NCBI RefSeq assembly: GCF_964204645.1
Contig: NC_134031.1
Span: 8,782,501 to 8,846,500, forward strand
DNA: 64,000 nucleotides
Source: Tubulanus polymorphus
Taxonomy: Eukaryota > Nemertea > Palaeonemertea > Tubulaniformes > Tubulanidae
Direction of reading: 5' to 3'
The stretch's first letter is position 1. Each line of letters begins with the position of its first letter. The notes under the pieces are model-generated. The model did no database searches, was not told where the DNA came from, and saw only the letters and a list, made by a program, of their open reading frames with translations. Made by a program: the position numbers and the translations under genes. This document shows positions 10,408-21,282 of the stretch, piece after piece.

Positions 10408-12108
10408 GCCCGCGACAATTCTTCTTTTTGGTTTTGTCGCCCGCGACAATTCAATATTTTGGTTTTATCGCCTGCGACAATTCAATATTTTGGTTTTATC
10501 GCCCGGAACAATTCATTACATTGGTTTTATCTCCAGCGAAAATTCATTATTTTGGTTTTGTCGCCCGCGACAATTCAATATTTTGGTTTTATCACCCGCG
10601 ACAATTCATTACTTTGGTTTTATCTCCAGCGACAATTCAATATTTTGGTTTTGTCGCCCGCGACAATTCAATATTTTGGTTTTATCTCCAGCGACAATTC
10701 ATTATTTTGGTTTTGTCGCCCGCGACAATTCTTCTTTTTGGTTTTGTCGCCCGCGACAGTTCTTTTTGGTTTTGTCGCCCGCGACAATTCATTATTTGGT
10801 TTTATATTTTGTTTGAGTCGCCCGCGACAATTTTTTTTGGTTTTGTCGCCCGCGACAATTCAATATTTTGGTTTTGTCGCCCGCGACAATTCATTATTTT
10901 GGTTTAATCGCCCGCGACAATTCAATATTTTGGTTTTATCGCCCGCGATAATTCATTATTTTGGTTTTATCGCCCGAGACAATTCATCATTTTGGTTTTA
11001 TCGCCCGCGACAATTCATTATTTTGGTTTTGTCGCCCGCGACAATTCACCATTTTGGTTTTGTCGCCTGGACAATTCACCATTTTGGTTTTGTCGCCCGC
11101 GACAATTCATTATTTTGGTTTTGTGGCCCCCACAATTCTTTTTTTGGTTTTTTCGCCCGCGACAATTCATTAGTTTGGTTTTGTCGCCCGCGACAATTCA
11201 ATATTTTGGTTTTATCACCCACGACAATTCATTACTTTGGTTTTATCTCCAGCGACAATTCATTATTTTGGTTTTGTCTCCCGCGACAATTCTTCTTTTG
11301 GTTTTGACGCCCACGACAATTCATTATTTTGGTTTTATATTTTATTTTTGTCGCCCGCGACAATTTTTTTTTTTGGTTTTGTCGCCCGCGACAATTCATT
11401 ATTTTGGTTTTATCGCCCGCGACAATTCAATATTTTGGTTTTATCGCCCGCGATAATTCATTATTTTGGTTTTATCGCCCGCGATAATTCATTATTTTGG
11501 TTTTATCGCCCGAGACAATTCATCATTTTGGTTTTATCGCCCGCGACAATTCATTATTTTGGTTTTGTCGCCCGCGACAATTCACCATTTTGGTTTTGTC
11601 GCCTGAACAATTCACCATTTTGGTTTTGTCGCCCGCGACAATTCATTATTTTGGTTTTGTGGCCCCCACAATTCTTTTTTTGGTTTTTTCGCCCGCGACA
11701 ATTCATTAGTTTGGTTTTGTCGCCCGCGACAATTCAATATTTTGGTTTTATCACCCACGACAATTCATTACTTTGGTTTTATCTCCAGCGACAATTCATT
11801 ATTTTGGTTTTGTCTCCCGCGACAATTCTTCTTTTGGTTTTGACGCCCTCGACAATTCATTATTTTGGTTTTATATTTTGTTTTTGTCGCCCGCGACAAT
11901 TTTTTTTTTTGGTTTTGTCCCCCGCGACAATTCATTATTTTGGTTTTATCGCCCGCGACAATTCAATATTTTGGTTTTATCGCCCGCGATAATTCATTAT
12001 TTTGGTTTCATTGCCCGCGACAATTCATTATTTTGGTTTTGTCGCACGAGACAATTCATTATTTTGGTTTTATCGCCCGCGACAATTCATTATTATGGTT
12101 TTGTCAGC
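10273..12108 (+). repeat. 31-bp minisatellite, long array
   Basis: About 59 units of a 31-bp repeat with core TCGCCCGCGA. Variants of a few bases and 1-3 bp indels occur. A higher-order period of about 536 bp is visible (10961-11490 against 11497-12026). The unit has no stop in the forward frames, so long meaningless ORFs appear here. Confidence 0.9.
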
Positions 12109-14074
12109 CGAAGAAAATTTTGAAGACGCTTCGATCAATTACATTGATATTTCGTTTATATTTGAATCTACCAAAGGCCCATCAGCATAAGAAAATTGGG
12201 TCGATCTGACTCAAGATGGCCGTCCTATGACCTTTTTAGTGTCCAAAAATGTCAATTTTGGCCAGAATTCTAGGTCCTGTAGCTTCCTACTGGTTTGCCA
12301 TTTCTCATTGCAATTGCTCATGGATATTCTTTAGAGAGGGATGTTTTATACTTGGGACAGGTATTTTTGATCAGCCAATTATGACGCAATTGGCGGCCAT
12401 CTTGGTGTCATCAGTACTCATTCGTAGGTGGGAAAAAGTTTTTCCACAATTAATTGATACCTTAGCATATTGTGTTACTATATTCAATTGGAAAGTTGTA
12501 GCCCATAACGTGTTCTATGATTTTGGTGAGTTTCAAGGTCATTGGTTTTTGTATGTGGCCATCAGGGGGCGTTGAATAATACAATAACTTAGTATCGCTA
12601 TATTATATTTGTACCAAGGCATATTTTGTTACCATGATCAATGGCAAAGTTGTAGTTCGTGACATCGTCTATGATTGTGGTGAGTTTTTAAGGATATTAG
12701 TTATTCCATATAGTCACCAGGGGGCGTTGAATAGTAGAAAAGCTTAGTTTTTCCTTATTAGATTGGTACCTAGGCATATTTTGTTACTATGATCAATTGC
12801 AAAGTTGTCTTTCATGACATGTACTACGATTGTGGTGAGTTTTAAGGTCATTGGGTTTTGCATATGGTCACCAGGGGGCGTTGAATAGTAGAATAACTTA
12901 GTATTTCCATATTAAAGTTTTGAAGACGCTTCAAGGTAATGTCTTGATATTTGGTTTATACATGTATCTACCCTAGACACATCGTCAGCCCAAAAACTGG
13001 CCCTGTCAGATTCAAGATGGCCGACTGGCAGCCATTGTTGTTTGCCAAAATCAGCACTTTTTAAACATTTTCGAAGTTTTCGTGGAAAATTGTGAAGACG
13101 CTTTGATCAATTACCTTGATCTTTCGTTTATATTTGAATCTTCCAAAGGCCCATCAGCATAAGAAAATTGGGTCGATCTGACTCAAGATGGCCGTCCTAT
13201 GACCTTTTTAGTGCCCAAAAATGTCAATTTTGGCCAGAATTCTAGGTCCTGTAGCTTCCTACTGGTTTGCCATTTCTCATTGCAATTGCTGATGGATATT
13301 CTTTAGAGAGGGATGTTTCATACCTGGGACAGGTATTTTTGATCAGCCAATTATGACGCAATTGGCGGCCATCTTGGTGTCATCAGTACTCATTCGTAGG
13401 TGGGAAAAAGTTTTTCCACAATTAATTGATACCTTAGCATATTGTGTTACTATATTCAATTGGAAAGTTGTAGCCCATAACGTGTTCTATGATTTTGGTG
13501 AGTTTCAAGGTCATTGGTTTTTGTATGTGGCCATCAGGGGGCGTTGAATAATACAATAACTTAGTATCGCTATATTATATTTGTACCAAGGCATATTTTG
13601 TTGCCATGATCAATGGCAAAGTTGTAGTTCATGACATCGTCTATGATTGTGGTGAGTTTTTAAGGACATTAGTTACCAGGGGGCGTTGAATAGTAGAAAA
13701 ACTTAAGTTTTTCCTTATTAGATTGGTACCTAGGCATATTTTGTTACTATGATCAATTGCAAAGTTGTATTTCATGACATGTACTACGATTGCGGTGAGT
13801 TTTAAGGTCATTGGGTTTTGCATATGGTCACCAGGGGGCGTTGAATAGTAGAATAACTTAGTATTTCCATATTAAATTGGTAACGAGGCTTATTTTGTTA
13901 TCACAATCAATTACAAAATCATAGCTGCTCACATGTTCTATGATTGTGGTGGGTTTCAAGGTCATGGGATTTTGTATATGGTCACTAGAGGGCGTTATGT
14001 ATTGAAATTGTTAGATTGTTGAGCATTTGAAACCACTGCCCAAGTGAGCATGGTGTCCCTGGACCCCTAGTTTG
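12109..14074 (+). repeat. Headless, internally duplicated copy of the hairpin-headed element
   Basis: Similar to 57660-58822 but lacking the hairpin head. A segment of about 0.97 kb is duplicated in tandem (TGACGCAATTGGCGGCCATC at about 12382 and 13354). It ends TGGTGTCCCTGGACCCCTAG and passes into a few 31-bp units. Confidence 0.7.
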
Positions 14075-14160
14075 GTTTTGTCGCCCGTGACAATTCAATA
14101 TTTCGGTTTTGTCACCCGCGACAATTCATAATTTTGGTTTTGTCGCCCGTGGTTTTGTCG
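14075..14160 (+). repeat. 31-bp minisatellite, remnant array
   Basis: About three degenerate units between the hairpin-headed element and the LINE fragment. The same arrangement recurs at 58823-59215 and, inverted, at 32489-32906. Confidence 0.75.
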
Positions 14161-14515
14161 GAACATTAAGTTTTTGGTCGAACAGTGTGTTAAGGTTGTT
14201 TTGGAAATTTACTCGGTCTGGTATATTTTGGATTACTGTGTATGTCATTTGTCAGGACATTAAACAGAAGACGACTTAGGATACTACCTTGCGTGACTCC
14301 ACTAGTTAGACCGTCTCATTCCAAGATGAGGCGTTCCGTTGATTTCGGTTACAAGTTTCCGTTCAGAGATAACTGCTGTGCCATTTGGGCGACCTATCAT
14401 TGATACTGTTTCCTAATAGCCTGTTCAGTAATGGCTGATGTTGAGCCTTATCAAATGCTTTGTTGAAATCCACCGTTGAACAGGATTCTAAGACTGTGCA
14501 GAAAACCCGTTATCG
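14161..14515 (-). pseudogene. Non-LTR retrotransposon reverse-transcriptase fragment
   Basis: The minus strand reads VDFNKAFDKAQHQPLLNRLL and, after frame breaks, a block recognisable as SGVTQGSIL, which are LINE reverse-transcriptase motifs (DFxKAFD and GVxQGS). In-frame stops and frameshifts show a relic. Shorter copies lie at 59219-59400 and 32270-32470. Confidence 0.65.
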
Positions 14516-14519
14516 CTGC

Positions 14520-14666
14520 TTTGCAGCTATATTTATTATTATTATTTTCTTCCACACTATTTTTACCAAAAGAACATAGGCTTTGTTACCTTACCGCTGT
14601 TTCATATACAATCCATATAATATCGTTCAGCTCACTGAGATCTACAAATAGCCCGCGTGTTTTTTC
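14520..14666 (+). repeat. Host repeat up to the viral junction
   Basis: Matches 9258-9402 (TTCCACACTATTTTTACCAA ... CCCGCGTGTTTTTTCA). At about 14667 it changes abruptly to AT-rich viral coding sequence, marking the left junction of the insert. Confidence 0.7.
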
Positions 14667-16051
14667 AATTTGGTTGCATTGGATTTTTAGATTCTTATAG
14701 ATTTCTAGCAAGTTCATTAGATAATTTATCAAAAAGTTTAGTTGATAATGATTTTATAATAACTCGATATTATCCAAATGACCAAGATTTTAAATTATTG
14801 AGATATAAAGGTGCAATTCCTTATTCATTTTATAAAACGCACAATGATTTTAATGTAACAGAATAATTAAAAGATCAATTTTATGATCAATTAAAAGAGG
14901 AGTATGTGAAAGACGAAGTGTTTAATAGATCATTAAATATTTGGAACCATTTTAAGATAAAAATTCATGGTGAATTAGTTGATTTATATTTAAAATCAGA
15001 TGTTATGATATTGGCTGACATATTTGAAAAATTTAGAGAAGTTAATTTGAATCATTTTAATGTTGATCCTTGTTATTGCTACTCTAGTCCTGGTTTAACC
15101 TGGCAATGTGGTTTAAAATATACAAATGTAGAATTAGATTTATTAAAAGAACCAGATATGGTTTTATTATTTGAAAAATCAATTAGAGGTGGAATTAGTG
15201 GTGTTATGGGAGATAGATATTTTAAAGCAAATGATGAATATAAATTATTATATATTGACGCCAATAATTTATATGGTTGGGCAATGATGCAACCTCAACC
15301 ATATAAAAATTTTATATTAACAGAAGTTGAAAATGATGATAAAACTAATTGGGAAAGCGCAATTATGAGTTTAGAAGATGAAGCACCAATTGGTTATTTC
15401 TTTGTAGTTGATTTAGAATATCCTGAAAATATAAAGTTTAAAACAAGAAACTTACCTTATTGCCCAGAACATTTAACTGTAGATGATAGTTATTTAAGTG
15501 AATACCAGAAGAAAATAAAACCGAAAGATCATGTTTTTACAGAAAAATTAATACTTACTCAAAATAATAAATACAATTATATTGTTCATTATAGAATGTT
15601 AAAATTTTATCTAAAACAAGGAATGAAATTAAAGAAAGTACATATATATATTGAATTTAATCAATCGAAGTGGTTAGAAAAATATATAGATTTTAATACT
15701 CAACAGAGAACCATATCAAAAACAGATTTTGAAAAAGATTTCTTCAAATTAATGAATAATAGTTTTTATGGTAAAACATGTGAAAATATTATAAATAGAA
15801 ATGATATTGAATTAGTAAATAATTCTGAAAGATTAAGACATTTACAATCAAGTCCTAGACATTTAGGAAATAAAAGATTTGAAGATTATCTAACAGCAGT
15901 TAAATTAAAAAGAACTTCAATGAAATTTAATAAACCAATATTTATAGGTTCAACTGTTTTAGAAATATCAAAATTATTAATGTATGATTTTTATTATAAT
16001 GTTTTACAACCACTTTTTGGGGAAAAGCATATTGAAATATTATATTTTGAT
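14667..16051 (+). pseudogene. Family B DNA polymerase, N-terminally truncated
   Basis: Replicative polymerase of the virus, probably protein-primed as in Polintons. It starts within the exonuclease region (FLDSYRFLASSLDNLSKSL). An ExoIII-type YLKSDV precedes polymerase motif A (DANNLYGWAMMQP, about 15257-15300) and motif B (KLMNNSFYGKT, about 15750-15780). A TAA at 14864-14866 breaks the frame. At 16043 the catalytic motif C begins as YFD and then gives way to the intein; compared with the usual YxDTDS pattern two residues are absent. The polymerase C-terminus (thumb) is missing. Clearly dead, yet long stretches are unbroken. Confidence 0.85.
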
Positions 16052-16700
16052 TCTGTAACAGCTGACACCCCAATATTATTAAAATGTAATAATAAAATAT
16101 TGGTAAGAAGAATTTCAGAAATAATTCCAAAACAAAATGAATGTTATATTTTATATGGTGAAAAAGAATTAATACAAATAAATGGATTAATGGATGTTTG
16201 GACAAGAAATGGATGGAAAAAATTAAAGAATATTATTAGGCATAAAACAAATAAGAAAATCTATAGAGTTAGAACTAAATTAGGATTTGTAGATGTTACA
16301 GAAGATCATAGTTTAATTAAACGAAATGGTGATGAAATAAAACCAACTGATATAAAAATTGGAGATTAATTATTACATAAAAGATTTTTCCAAAGGATGA
16401 ATCATATGTCATTTGATGAAATTATTGATAGTATTTATAACATAGAACCCGAAACATTAGAAGAAAAAGAATATTTTATCAAAGGATTTTTCATGGGTGA
16501 TGGTTCAGCAGGTGTGTATAATTATGTTTGGGGTAATAAATATTGTTGGTATTTATGCAAGACTTAAAATTATTAGACAGAATTAAGAAATTCTGTGAAG
16601 AAGTTTATCCAAATAAAACATGGATGTTATGAAATCATCAGCAGTTTATAGAATACTTGTAAATAATCCTAAAGATTTTGCTATAAAATATATATATTCT
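16052..16700 (+). pseudogene. Intein with LAGLIDADG homing endonuclease, C-terminal part lost
   Basis: Self-splicing protein insert placed in PolB motif C. Block A is SVTADTPILL, starting with Ser at 16052-16054; block B is VTEDHSLIKRNGDEI (about 16297-16341). After a TAA at 16367-16369 the same frame goes on to FIKGFFMGDGSAG (about 16477-16515), a LAGLIDADG motif of homing endonucleases. A frameshift near 16556 and another near 16625 follow, then SSAVYRILVNNPKDFAIKY. The second LAGLIDADG motif, intein blocks F and G and the C-extein are absent: the sequence runs into the antisense zinc-finger gene at about 16690-16705. Confidence 0.85.
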
Positions 16701-17535
16701 GGTGTATGATCTTCTATAGAAAATGTTTTAAAAATTTCATCTAGATAATTTAATTTTGGATCTATGAGAAAATTTCTAGTTTTATCTTCACTCCATAAAT
16801 TCTTTTGCCATCCACATTCATTACAAAATAACACAGTACCTTCTTGTCTTAAGGTTGCATAACTACATTATGGACATTTTCGTTTATAATTTATTGGTAA
16901 TAGATCTTCATTAAGCTCTTGGTATTTTCTTACGTTTTCTTTATGTTTTATTGTTCTATTATGTAGATTTGAATTACTTGTTGTAATAATCAATTTACAA
17001 TATTTACAATAATATGTTTTTCTTGTTAATTCATTATATTGTTTTTCTAACTTTTCAACTGTTTCTTTATTATCTGGTAACGTTTTCTCATATTTTATTT
17101 TTCTAATAAATTATTTTTTCTTTCATTGAATTCAGTTTCAAATTTATTAGAAATTTTATCTATATGTGCTTTACGAAATTGATGATTCTCCCAATCTTCT
17201 ATATTTTCAGGGCTATATTTTATTCGACAAGGCTCACAGAAATGATATTTTATATTATCCTTGTCATAGAATAAGAAAGGTCTTTTCCAAATAACTTCAG
17301 GTTCAACTTCAACAGAATTACTATTACTTTCGTTACTATCAACATTAACTGTTGCGCCATTAATTTTACACTTCTCTGAATGTTTTTTAACATAATTTCT
17401 TGAGAATAATTTATTACATTTTGGACAGTTTATTTTAGGGGGTTTATAATTTTCATCATGTTTTTTCATATGTCGAGCCATATTACTTTTTCTTAGAAGT
17501 TCACCACAAATTTCACATCGTATCTTCTCATCCAT
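16700..17535 (-). pseudogene. Multi-zinc-finger protein, broken
   Basis: Starts at ATG 17535. Visible fingers: CEICGELLRKSNMARHMKKH, CPKCNKLFSRNYVKKHSEKC, a CEPC...H...H module, then after a frameshift near 17092 CKYCKLIITTSNSNLHNRTI, and after a TAA at 16868-16870 a CNECGW module. This suggests a nucleic-acid-binding protein; the exact job is unknown. It is divergent from the capsid gene at 17605, 69 bp away. Its 3' end is fused to the intein remnant. Confidence 0.6.
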
Positions 17536-17604
17536 TTATTAAGGAAAAATTTTATTAAAATTAATTTTTAGTGATGAGCGGTAATTTTTTTTATGTTATA
17601 AATA
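17536..17604. promoter_or_regulatory. Divergent intergenic control region
   Basis: On the + strand it holds GTGATGAGCGG (17571-17581), a run of 8 T (17585-17592) and TATAAATAATG at the start of the penton-like gene. On the minus strand an AAATTTTTCCTTAATAAATG context starts the zinc-finger gene. The GTGATGAG element recurs at 27544-27564 and 27901-27921 before two other minus-strand genes. Confidence 0.5.
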
Positions 17605-18363
17605 ATGGTAGAATTAAAAGAATACAGAATATTTGTTGATTCTAGAAAACTTACAAATTATAAATCACATAATTTACTAGTACAATTAGATAGAGAATTT
17701 AAGAATTGTGTTGATTTAAAATTAGTTAATATAAGTTTATGTAACTCATTTTACAATATATCGGATAAAAGTCTAGAACATTTGATTTTTTCAATCTTTT
17801 ACAAAAAAATGAATGAATGGTATTTTATATATTTAAAACCAGGATTATATAATTTAGATACATTAGCACAAGAAATTAATTGAAAAGCTCGAGCTAAATT
17901 AGGAAGTGATTCCGGATTTAGTATTAGAATTTTAAAAAGTGATAGTTCTAATAAAATAAAGATTAGGTTAGATAATAACGAACAATTTAAATTTACAGTA
18001 AGAAAACCTTTAGCTAAACTGTTAGGAATTAACCCAAATATTGTTACAGCACACGCAGAAGGTAAATCAAACTTAATACCTTTTACACATTTTTATATTT
18101 ATTGCAATTTGATTGACCCAACAAAAACATTTGAAGCAACTAAAGATACAATTTGTAATTCTGGTTTATTAAATATTTTACCATTAAAAAATGTTAAACA
18201 ATTTGGAACTCAAATAAATTATAATTTAACTGAATGTGATTTCAAACCTTGTATTCCACGTTTCAATAATTTTAAATTAGAAATAAGAAATTACAATGGA
18301 TATTTAATTGATTTGAATAACTTTCCTGTAATTTTTGAATTAGTTATAAGATGTAGAGAGTAA
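17605..18363 (+). pseudogene. Penton-like minor capsid protein, one in-frame stop
   Basis: About 252 codons broken only by TGA at 17881-17883, where frame and similarity continue. N-terminal YRIFVDSRKLTNYKSHNLLV and C-terminal NYNGYLIDLNNFPVIFELVI match, from memory, a protein family encoded next to capsid genes in Polinton and adintovirus-like elements of invertebrates and taken as penton or minor capsid. Predicted to be beta-rich with no membrane segment. The assignment is by pattern and place, not by search. Confidence 0.55.
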
Positions 18364-18381
18364 TTTTTCATTATATAAATG
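18364..18381 (+). promoter_or_regulatory. Late-promoter-like start motif
   Basis: Five T, then CATTATA and TAAATG, with ATG at 18379. Confidence 0.45.
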
Positions 18382-18735
18382 AATATAACTGTTGGGCCGA
18401 GCATATGTTTTGGATTTGATTTTAAACGTGAGAAAGAAATGAAATTTAACATTAATGATGTAATTACACATATCAAAAATATTACATTTTCTAATGAAAC
18501 AACATTTGAGTATGAAACAACAATAGATAAAGAAACTTTTAATGTAGAAAAGATTACTAATTTAATTAGAGAATCTTTAATATTTTATGAATTAGATGAA
18601 GATTTTATCATCGATGATATTAAAAAAATAATAATTGAAATATATACAAATGAAACTAGTAATGAAATAAATGTTGAAATAATCATCACTAAGATAACTA
18701 AATATTTTGAAGATAGTAATTTTTTTGATAAATAA
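18379..18735 (+). CDS. Hypothetical protein, viral insert
   Basis: Intact 118-residue ORF. Acidic and isoleucine-rich, mostly helical by eye, no cysteine pattern and no membrane segment. I do not recognise it. Its stop TAA (18733-18735) is directly followed by the ATG of the next gene, so the two are tightly packed within the capsid block. Confidence 0.65.
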   Translation: MNITVGPSICFGFDFKREKEMKFNINDVITHIKNITFSNETTFEYETTIDKETFNVEKITNLIRESLIFYELDEDFIIDDIKKIIIEIYTNETSNEINVEIIITKITKYFEDSNFFDK

Positions 18736-18738
18736 ATG
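18720..18738 (+). promoter_or_regulatory. Late-promoter-like start motif
   Basis: Seven T, then GATAAATAAATG. It lies inside the last codons of the preceding gene. Confidence 0.45.
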
Positions 18739-18957
18739 AGTGATAATAAGTGGATAATAACTGGATTATATAATGGAGCATTACTATCAGTTGGAACTGT
18801 TGGTTATTCAATGGTATTAAAAAAAGTATTCAAAATGGGAAGTGTTAATGTTGATAGATTTGATATAAATGATATTTTAAAGTTAACATTAGCAGTTACT
18901 TTATCTAATTTAACTATTGATTATTTGGAAAAACAAAAATATATTCCTCCCATATAA
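18736..18957 (+). CDS. Small membrane protein, viral insert
   Basis: Intact, 73 residues. Two hydrophobic segments: residues about 8-28 (TGLYNGALLSVGTVGYSMVL) and 46-60 (DILKLTLAVTLSNL). From memory, small proteins with this GALLSVGTVGY pattern occur in similar virus-like elements of cnidarians. Probably a virion or membrane component; function unknown. Confidence 0.65.
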   Translation: MSDNKWIITGLYNGALLSVGTVGYSMVLKKVFKMGSVNVDRFDINDILKLTLAVTLSNLTIDYLEKQKYIPPI

Positions 18958-18964
18958 ATGCATA

Positions 18965-18984
18965 ATTTTTTTGCTAAATAAATG
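18965..18984 (+). promoter_or_regulatory. Late-promoter-like start motif
   Basis: Seven T, GCTAAA, then TAAATG; it fills the 24-bp gap after the previous stop. Confidence 0.45.
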
Positions 18985-19404
18985 GCTTCTGCAATTATAA
19001 CTATTATAGGATCGGCAATTGTTAACGCTTTTGCATTTGCTGGTGGTGGTTATTTATTTAAACATATTGATAAAAATGGATCATTAACAGAACAAAAAAG
19101 ACATAACTTAGCATTAGAGAAATATGATAAAGCTGCAGAAGAATATAGAGAAAAGAGACAAAACTATATGGATTACATCAATAAAGAATTAATTGATCAT
19201 AATATTTCACATAGAGATTTTCTATCAGTTGATGATGCAATGAGTTTATTTAACGCGGTAACCAATAAAGAAAAATTACATCTATACAAACCTAAATTAT
19301 CAGATTATTATACCCCAAGTAAAGAACAACAGAAATATGAAATAATATGGATTTTAGGCGGAACTGTTATTGTTATATTTGTCGCTTATAAATTTACTAA
19401 TTAG
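18982..19404 (+). CDS. Membrane protein with two hydrophobic ends, viral insert
   Basis: Intact, 140 residues. A glycine/alanine-rich hydrophobic N-terminus (AIITIIGSAIVNAFAFAGGG), a charged helical middle with likely coiled coil (EQKRHNLALEKYDKAAEEYR), a conserved-looking KLSDYYTPSKEQQ, and a C-terminal membrane segment (IIWILGGTVIVIFVAYKF). It recalls an uncharacterised family in invertebrate virus-like elements. A membrane-active minor virion protein is one possibility. Confidence 0.65.
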   Translation: MASAIITIIGSAIVNAFAFAGGGYLFKHIDKNGSLTEQKRHNLALEKYDKAAEEYREKRQNYMDYINKELIDHNISHRDFLSVDDAMSLFNAVTNKEKLHLYKPKLSDYYTPSKEQQKYEIIWILGGTVIVIFVAYKFTN

Positions 19405-19406
19405 TA

Positions 19407-19426
19407 ATTTTTTTTCTAAATAAATG
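19407..19426 (+). promoter_or_regulatory. Late-promoter-like start motif
   Basis: Eight T, CTAAA, then TAAATG, in the gap between two membrane-protein genes. Confidence 0.45.
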
Positions 19427-19858
19427 GATGATAAAGTTGATAATATTGATATTATTCCTCATGATATAAATAAAACTAAATTAAAAATATATTTAGAAAA
19501 ACAAATATTAGAATTTGAAAGTGACTTAAAGATAAAAAAGAAAAAATATCTAAAAAGTAAAATTATATTTTATTTGATTATAAGTGGTTCGGTTACAATT
19601 AGTTCTGTAATAACATTTCTAGCAATATTCAGTCCTTTAACACCTTTAGCTATATCAATTGGTGTATTAGGATTAAGTTCAAGTGTTTTAACCGGTATAA
19701 GTTCAAAATTAAATATAAAAAGTAATAAAGAAAAAATTAAAACTAATATAAAAGAAATTTATAAATTGAAGAATACACTAGATTATATAATAAGTTTAAA
19801 TGGTCATATAACAGTTGAAGAACAAGATAAATTATTAAAAGAATTAATAGATTATTAA
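19424..19858 (+). CDS. Two-pass membrane protein with coiled coils, viral insert
   Basis: Intact, 144 residues. Residues about 18-45 and 95-140 are charged and helical, flanking a long hydrophobic hairpin at about 47-90 (IIFYLIISGSVTISSVITFL, then LAISIGVLGLSSSVL). Not recognised beyond membrane topology. Shares gene order and start motif with its neighbours. Confidence 0.65.
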   Translation: MDDKVDNIDIIPHDINKTKLKIYLEKQILEFESDLKIKKKKYLKSKIIFYLIISGSVTISSVITFLAIFSPLTPLAISIGVLGLSSSVLTGISSKLNIKSNKEKIKTNIKEIYKLKNTLDYIISLNGHITVEEQDKLLKELIDY

Positions 19859-19877
19859 TTTTTTTATGATATAAATG
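19859..19877 (+). promoter_or_regulatory. Late-promoter-like start motif
   Basis: Seven T, ATGATA, then TAAATG, directly after the previous stop codon. Confidence 0.45.
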
Positions 19878-21263
19878 GTAGATAGTTTTCCAAAAGCTTT
19901 CCGATATAATAAATCAATTAAATATAATATTCCTGCAATAGATTTTAATAAAGATATTACATATAGAAATGAAGTTTTAGATTCATTAACTAATTTAGAA
20001 ATTTATGTTACTGAAACTAATAATTTTAATGCAAAGATGGAAAATATATTTCATGTATATTTAATTGATTTTAAAAAATTGAAAGATGAAAAACAATGGT
20101 TATTAAAATCTAATATGAAGTATTGGCAGAACCAATTAAATTTAGCTGTTTATTGTGCAACAACAGGTTGTGGAATTAGTTGGAATGATCATTTGAATAA
20201 TTCTAAATATAATTTAATTCAAAGTTTATTTAGATTTCATACATACTTTCAAATAAGATTAATATTAAATGAATTAGAGTGTCCTTAACCAGGGTCTAGG
20301 TATTTTAAAGAATTAGATAATAATATTAATTTGTCAAAGTTTTATAAAATTTGTAATGAATTTAATATAGATATAAATAATTCTGATTTTAGAACGAAAA
20401 TTGGAACAATAAGATCACTTCCTTGCCCTAAAAAGATTGCAGAATATTGTGCACTTCCCATACCATCTAATAGTTTTTATAATATCTATAATAATAAATT
20501 AGGTTATGGTAAAATAGAAACTAAGGATTTAGAAACATTAAATTTCAATAAATTACCGACATTTAATGATAATTTAAAACAAGAAAACAATAATGGTTGG
20601 GTTTATTTCATTTTAGAAAATAGTGAAGGTTTTACTAAATCAGGTATAGAAAGAATAAATCAATCTATTAGAACTTATTTGATATGTATTTTAGGTGCGC
20701 AAGTTGAAACAAGATCCCCAATAATTGGAAATTTAAATACATCATTTGATACACAGAAACCTTTCAAAGTATTATTTGAAGATTCAATTCATAATGATAA
20801 AAATAGATCGATTCCGGAAAACATTGTAAGATATCAAAATTATTTAGATAAATCTCATGTAAGACTAAATTATTGCATAGGCCCTAATCTATTAATTATT
20901 TCTAATGATTTAGTATTAAAGATGGGAAACATAATTGGTTACAATAATCTAATTAAAACTGCAACAATAAATAATTCATTTGGATTGAATGATATAAATA
21001 AAAAGATAATTACTGCTCCAAAATTAATGGAAGGTGAAAAAAATAAAAAACATATTCAATCAACTGAAACTAAAACTAATAATATTAAATTAAATAATGA
21101 TTCTAAAATAAAAGATTACAATACATCAGAAAATATTAAAACCGATAAAATTCAACATGAAATAATTAAACTAAATGATGATAATAAATCCCATGAAAAT
21201 ACTAAATTAGCTTTAACTTGTATAGGAATTGTTATAAGAGGATTATTATATTTTAAATTTTAA
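19875..21263 (+). pseudogene. Large conserved viral protein of unknown function, one stop
   Basis: About 462 codons in one frame, interrupted only by TAA at 20286-20288. The middle part (NGWVYFILENSEGFTKSGIE, then INQSIRTYLICILGAQVETR) resembles, from memory, a well conserved uncharacterised family next to capsid genes in cnidarian and other invertebrate virus-like elements. The C-terminal third is polar and repetitive in Asn/Lys, ending in a short hydrophobic segment (LALTCIGIVIRGLLYF). Probably structural, by position. Confidence 0.6.
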
Positions 21264-21282
21264 TTTTTTTATTATATAAATG
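21264..21282 (+). promoter_or_regulatory. Late-promoter-like start motif
   Basis: Seven T, ATTATA, then TAAATG, after a 1-16 bp gap from the previous stop. Confidence 0.45.

Noticed and set aside
10267-12209. Long ORFs (up to 346 residues) with FGFIARDNSLFWFYRPRQF-like repeats
   Set aside because: They are translations of the 31-bp minisatellite, which lacks stops in forward frames. The same happens at 28616-29970, 32468-32905 and 53706-57562. There is no independent sign of coding.
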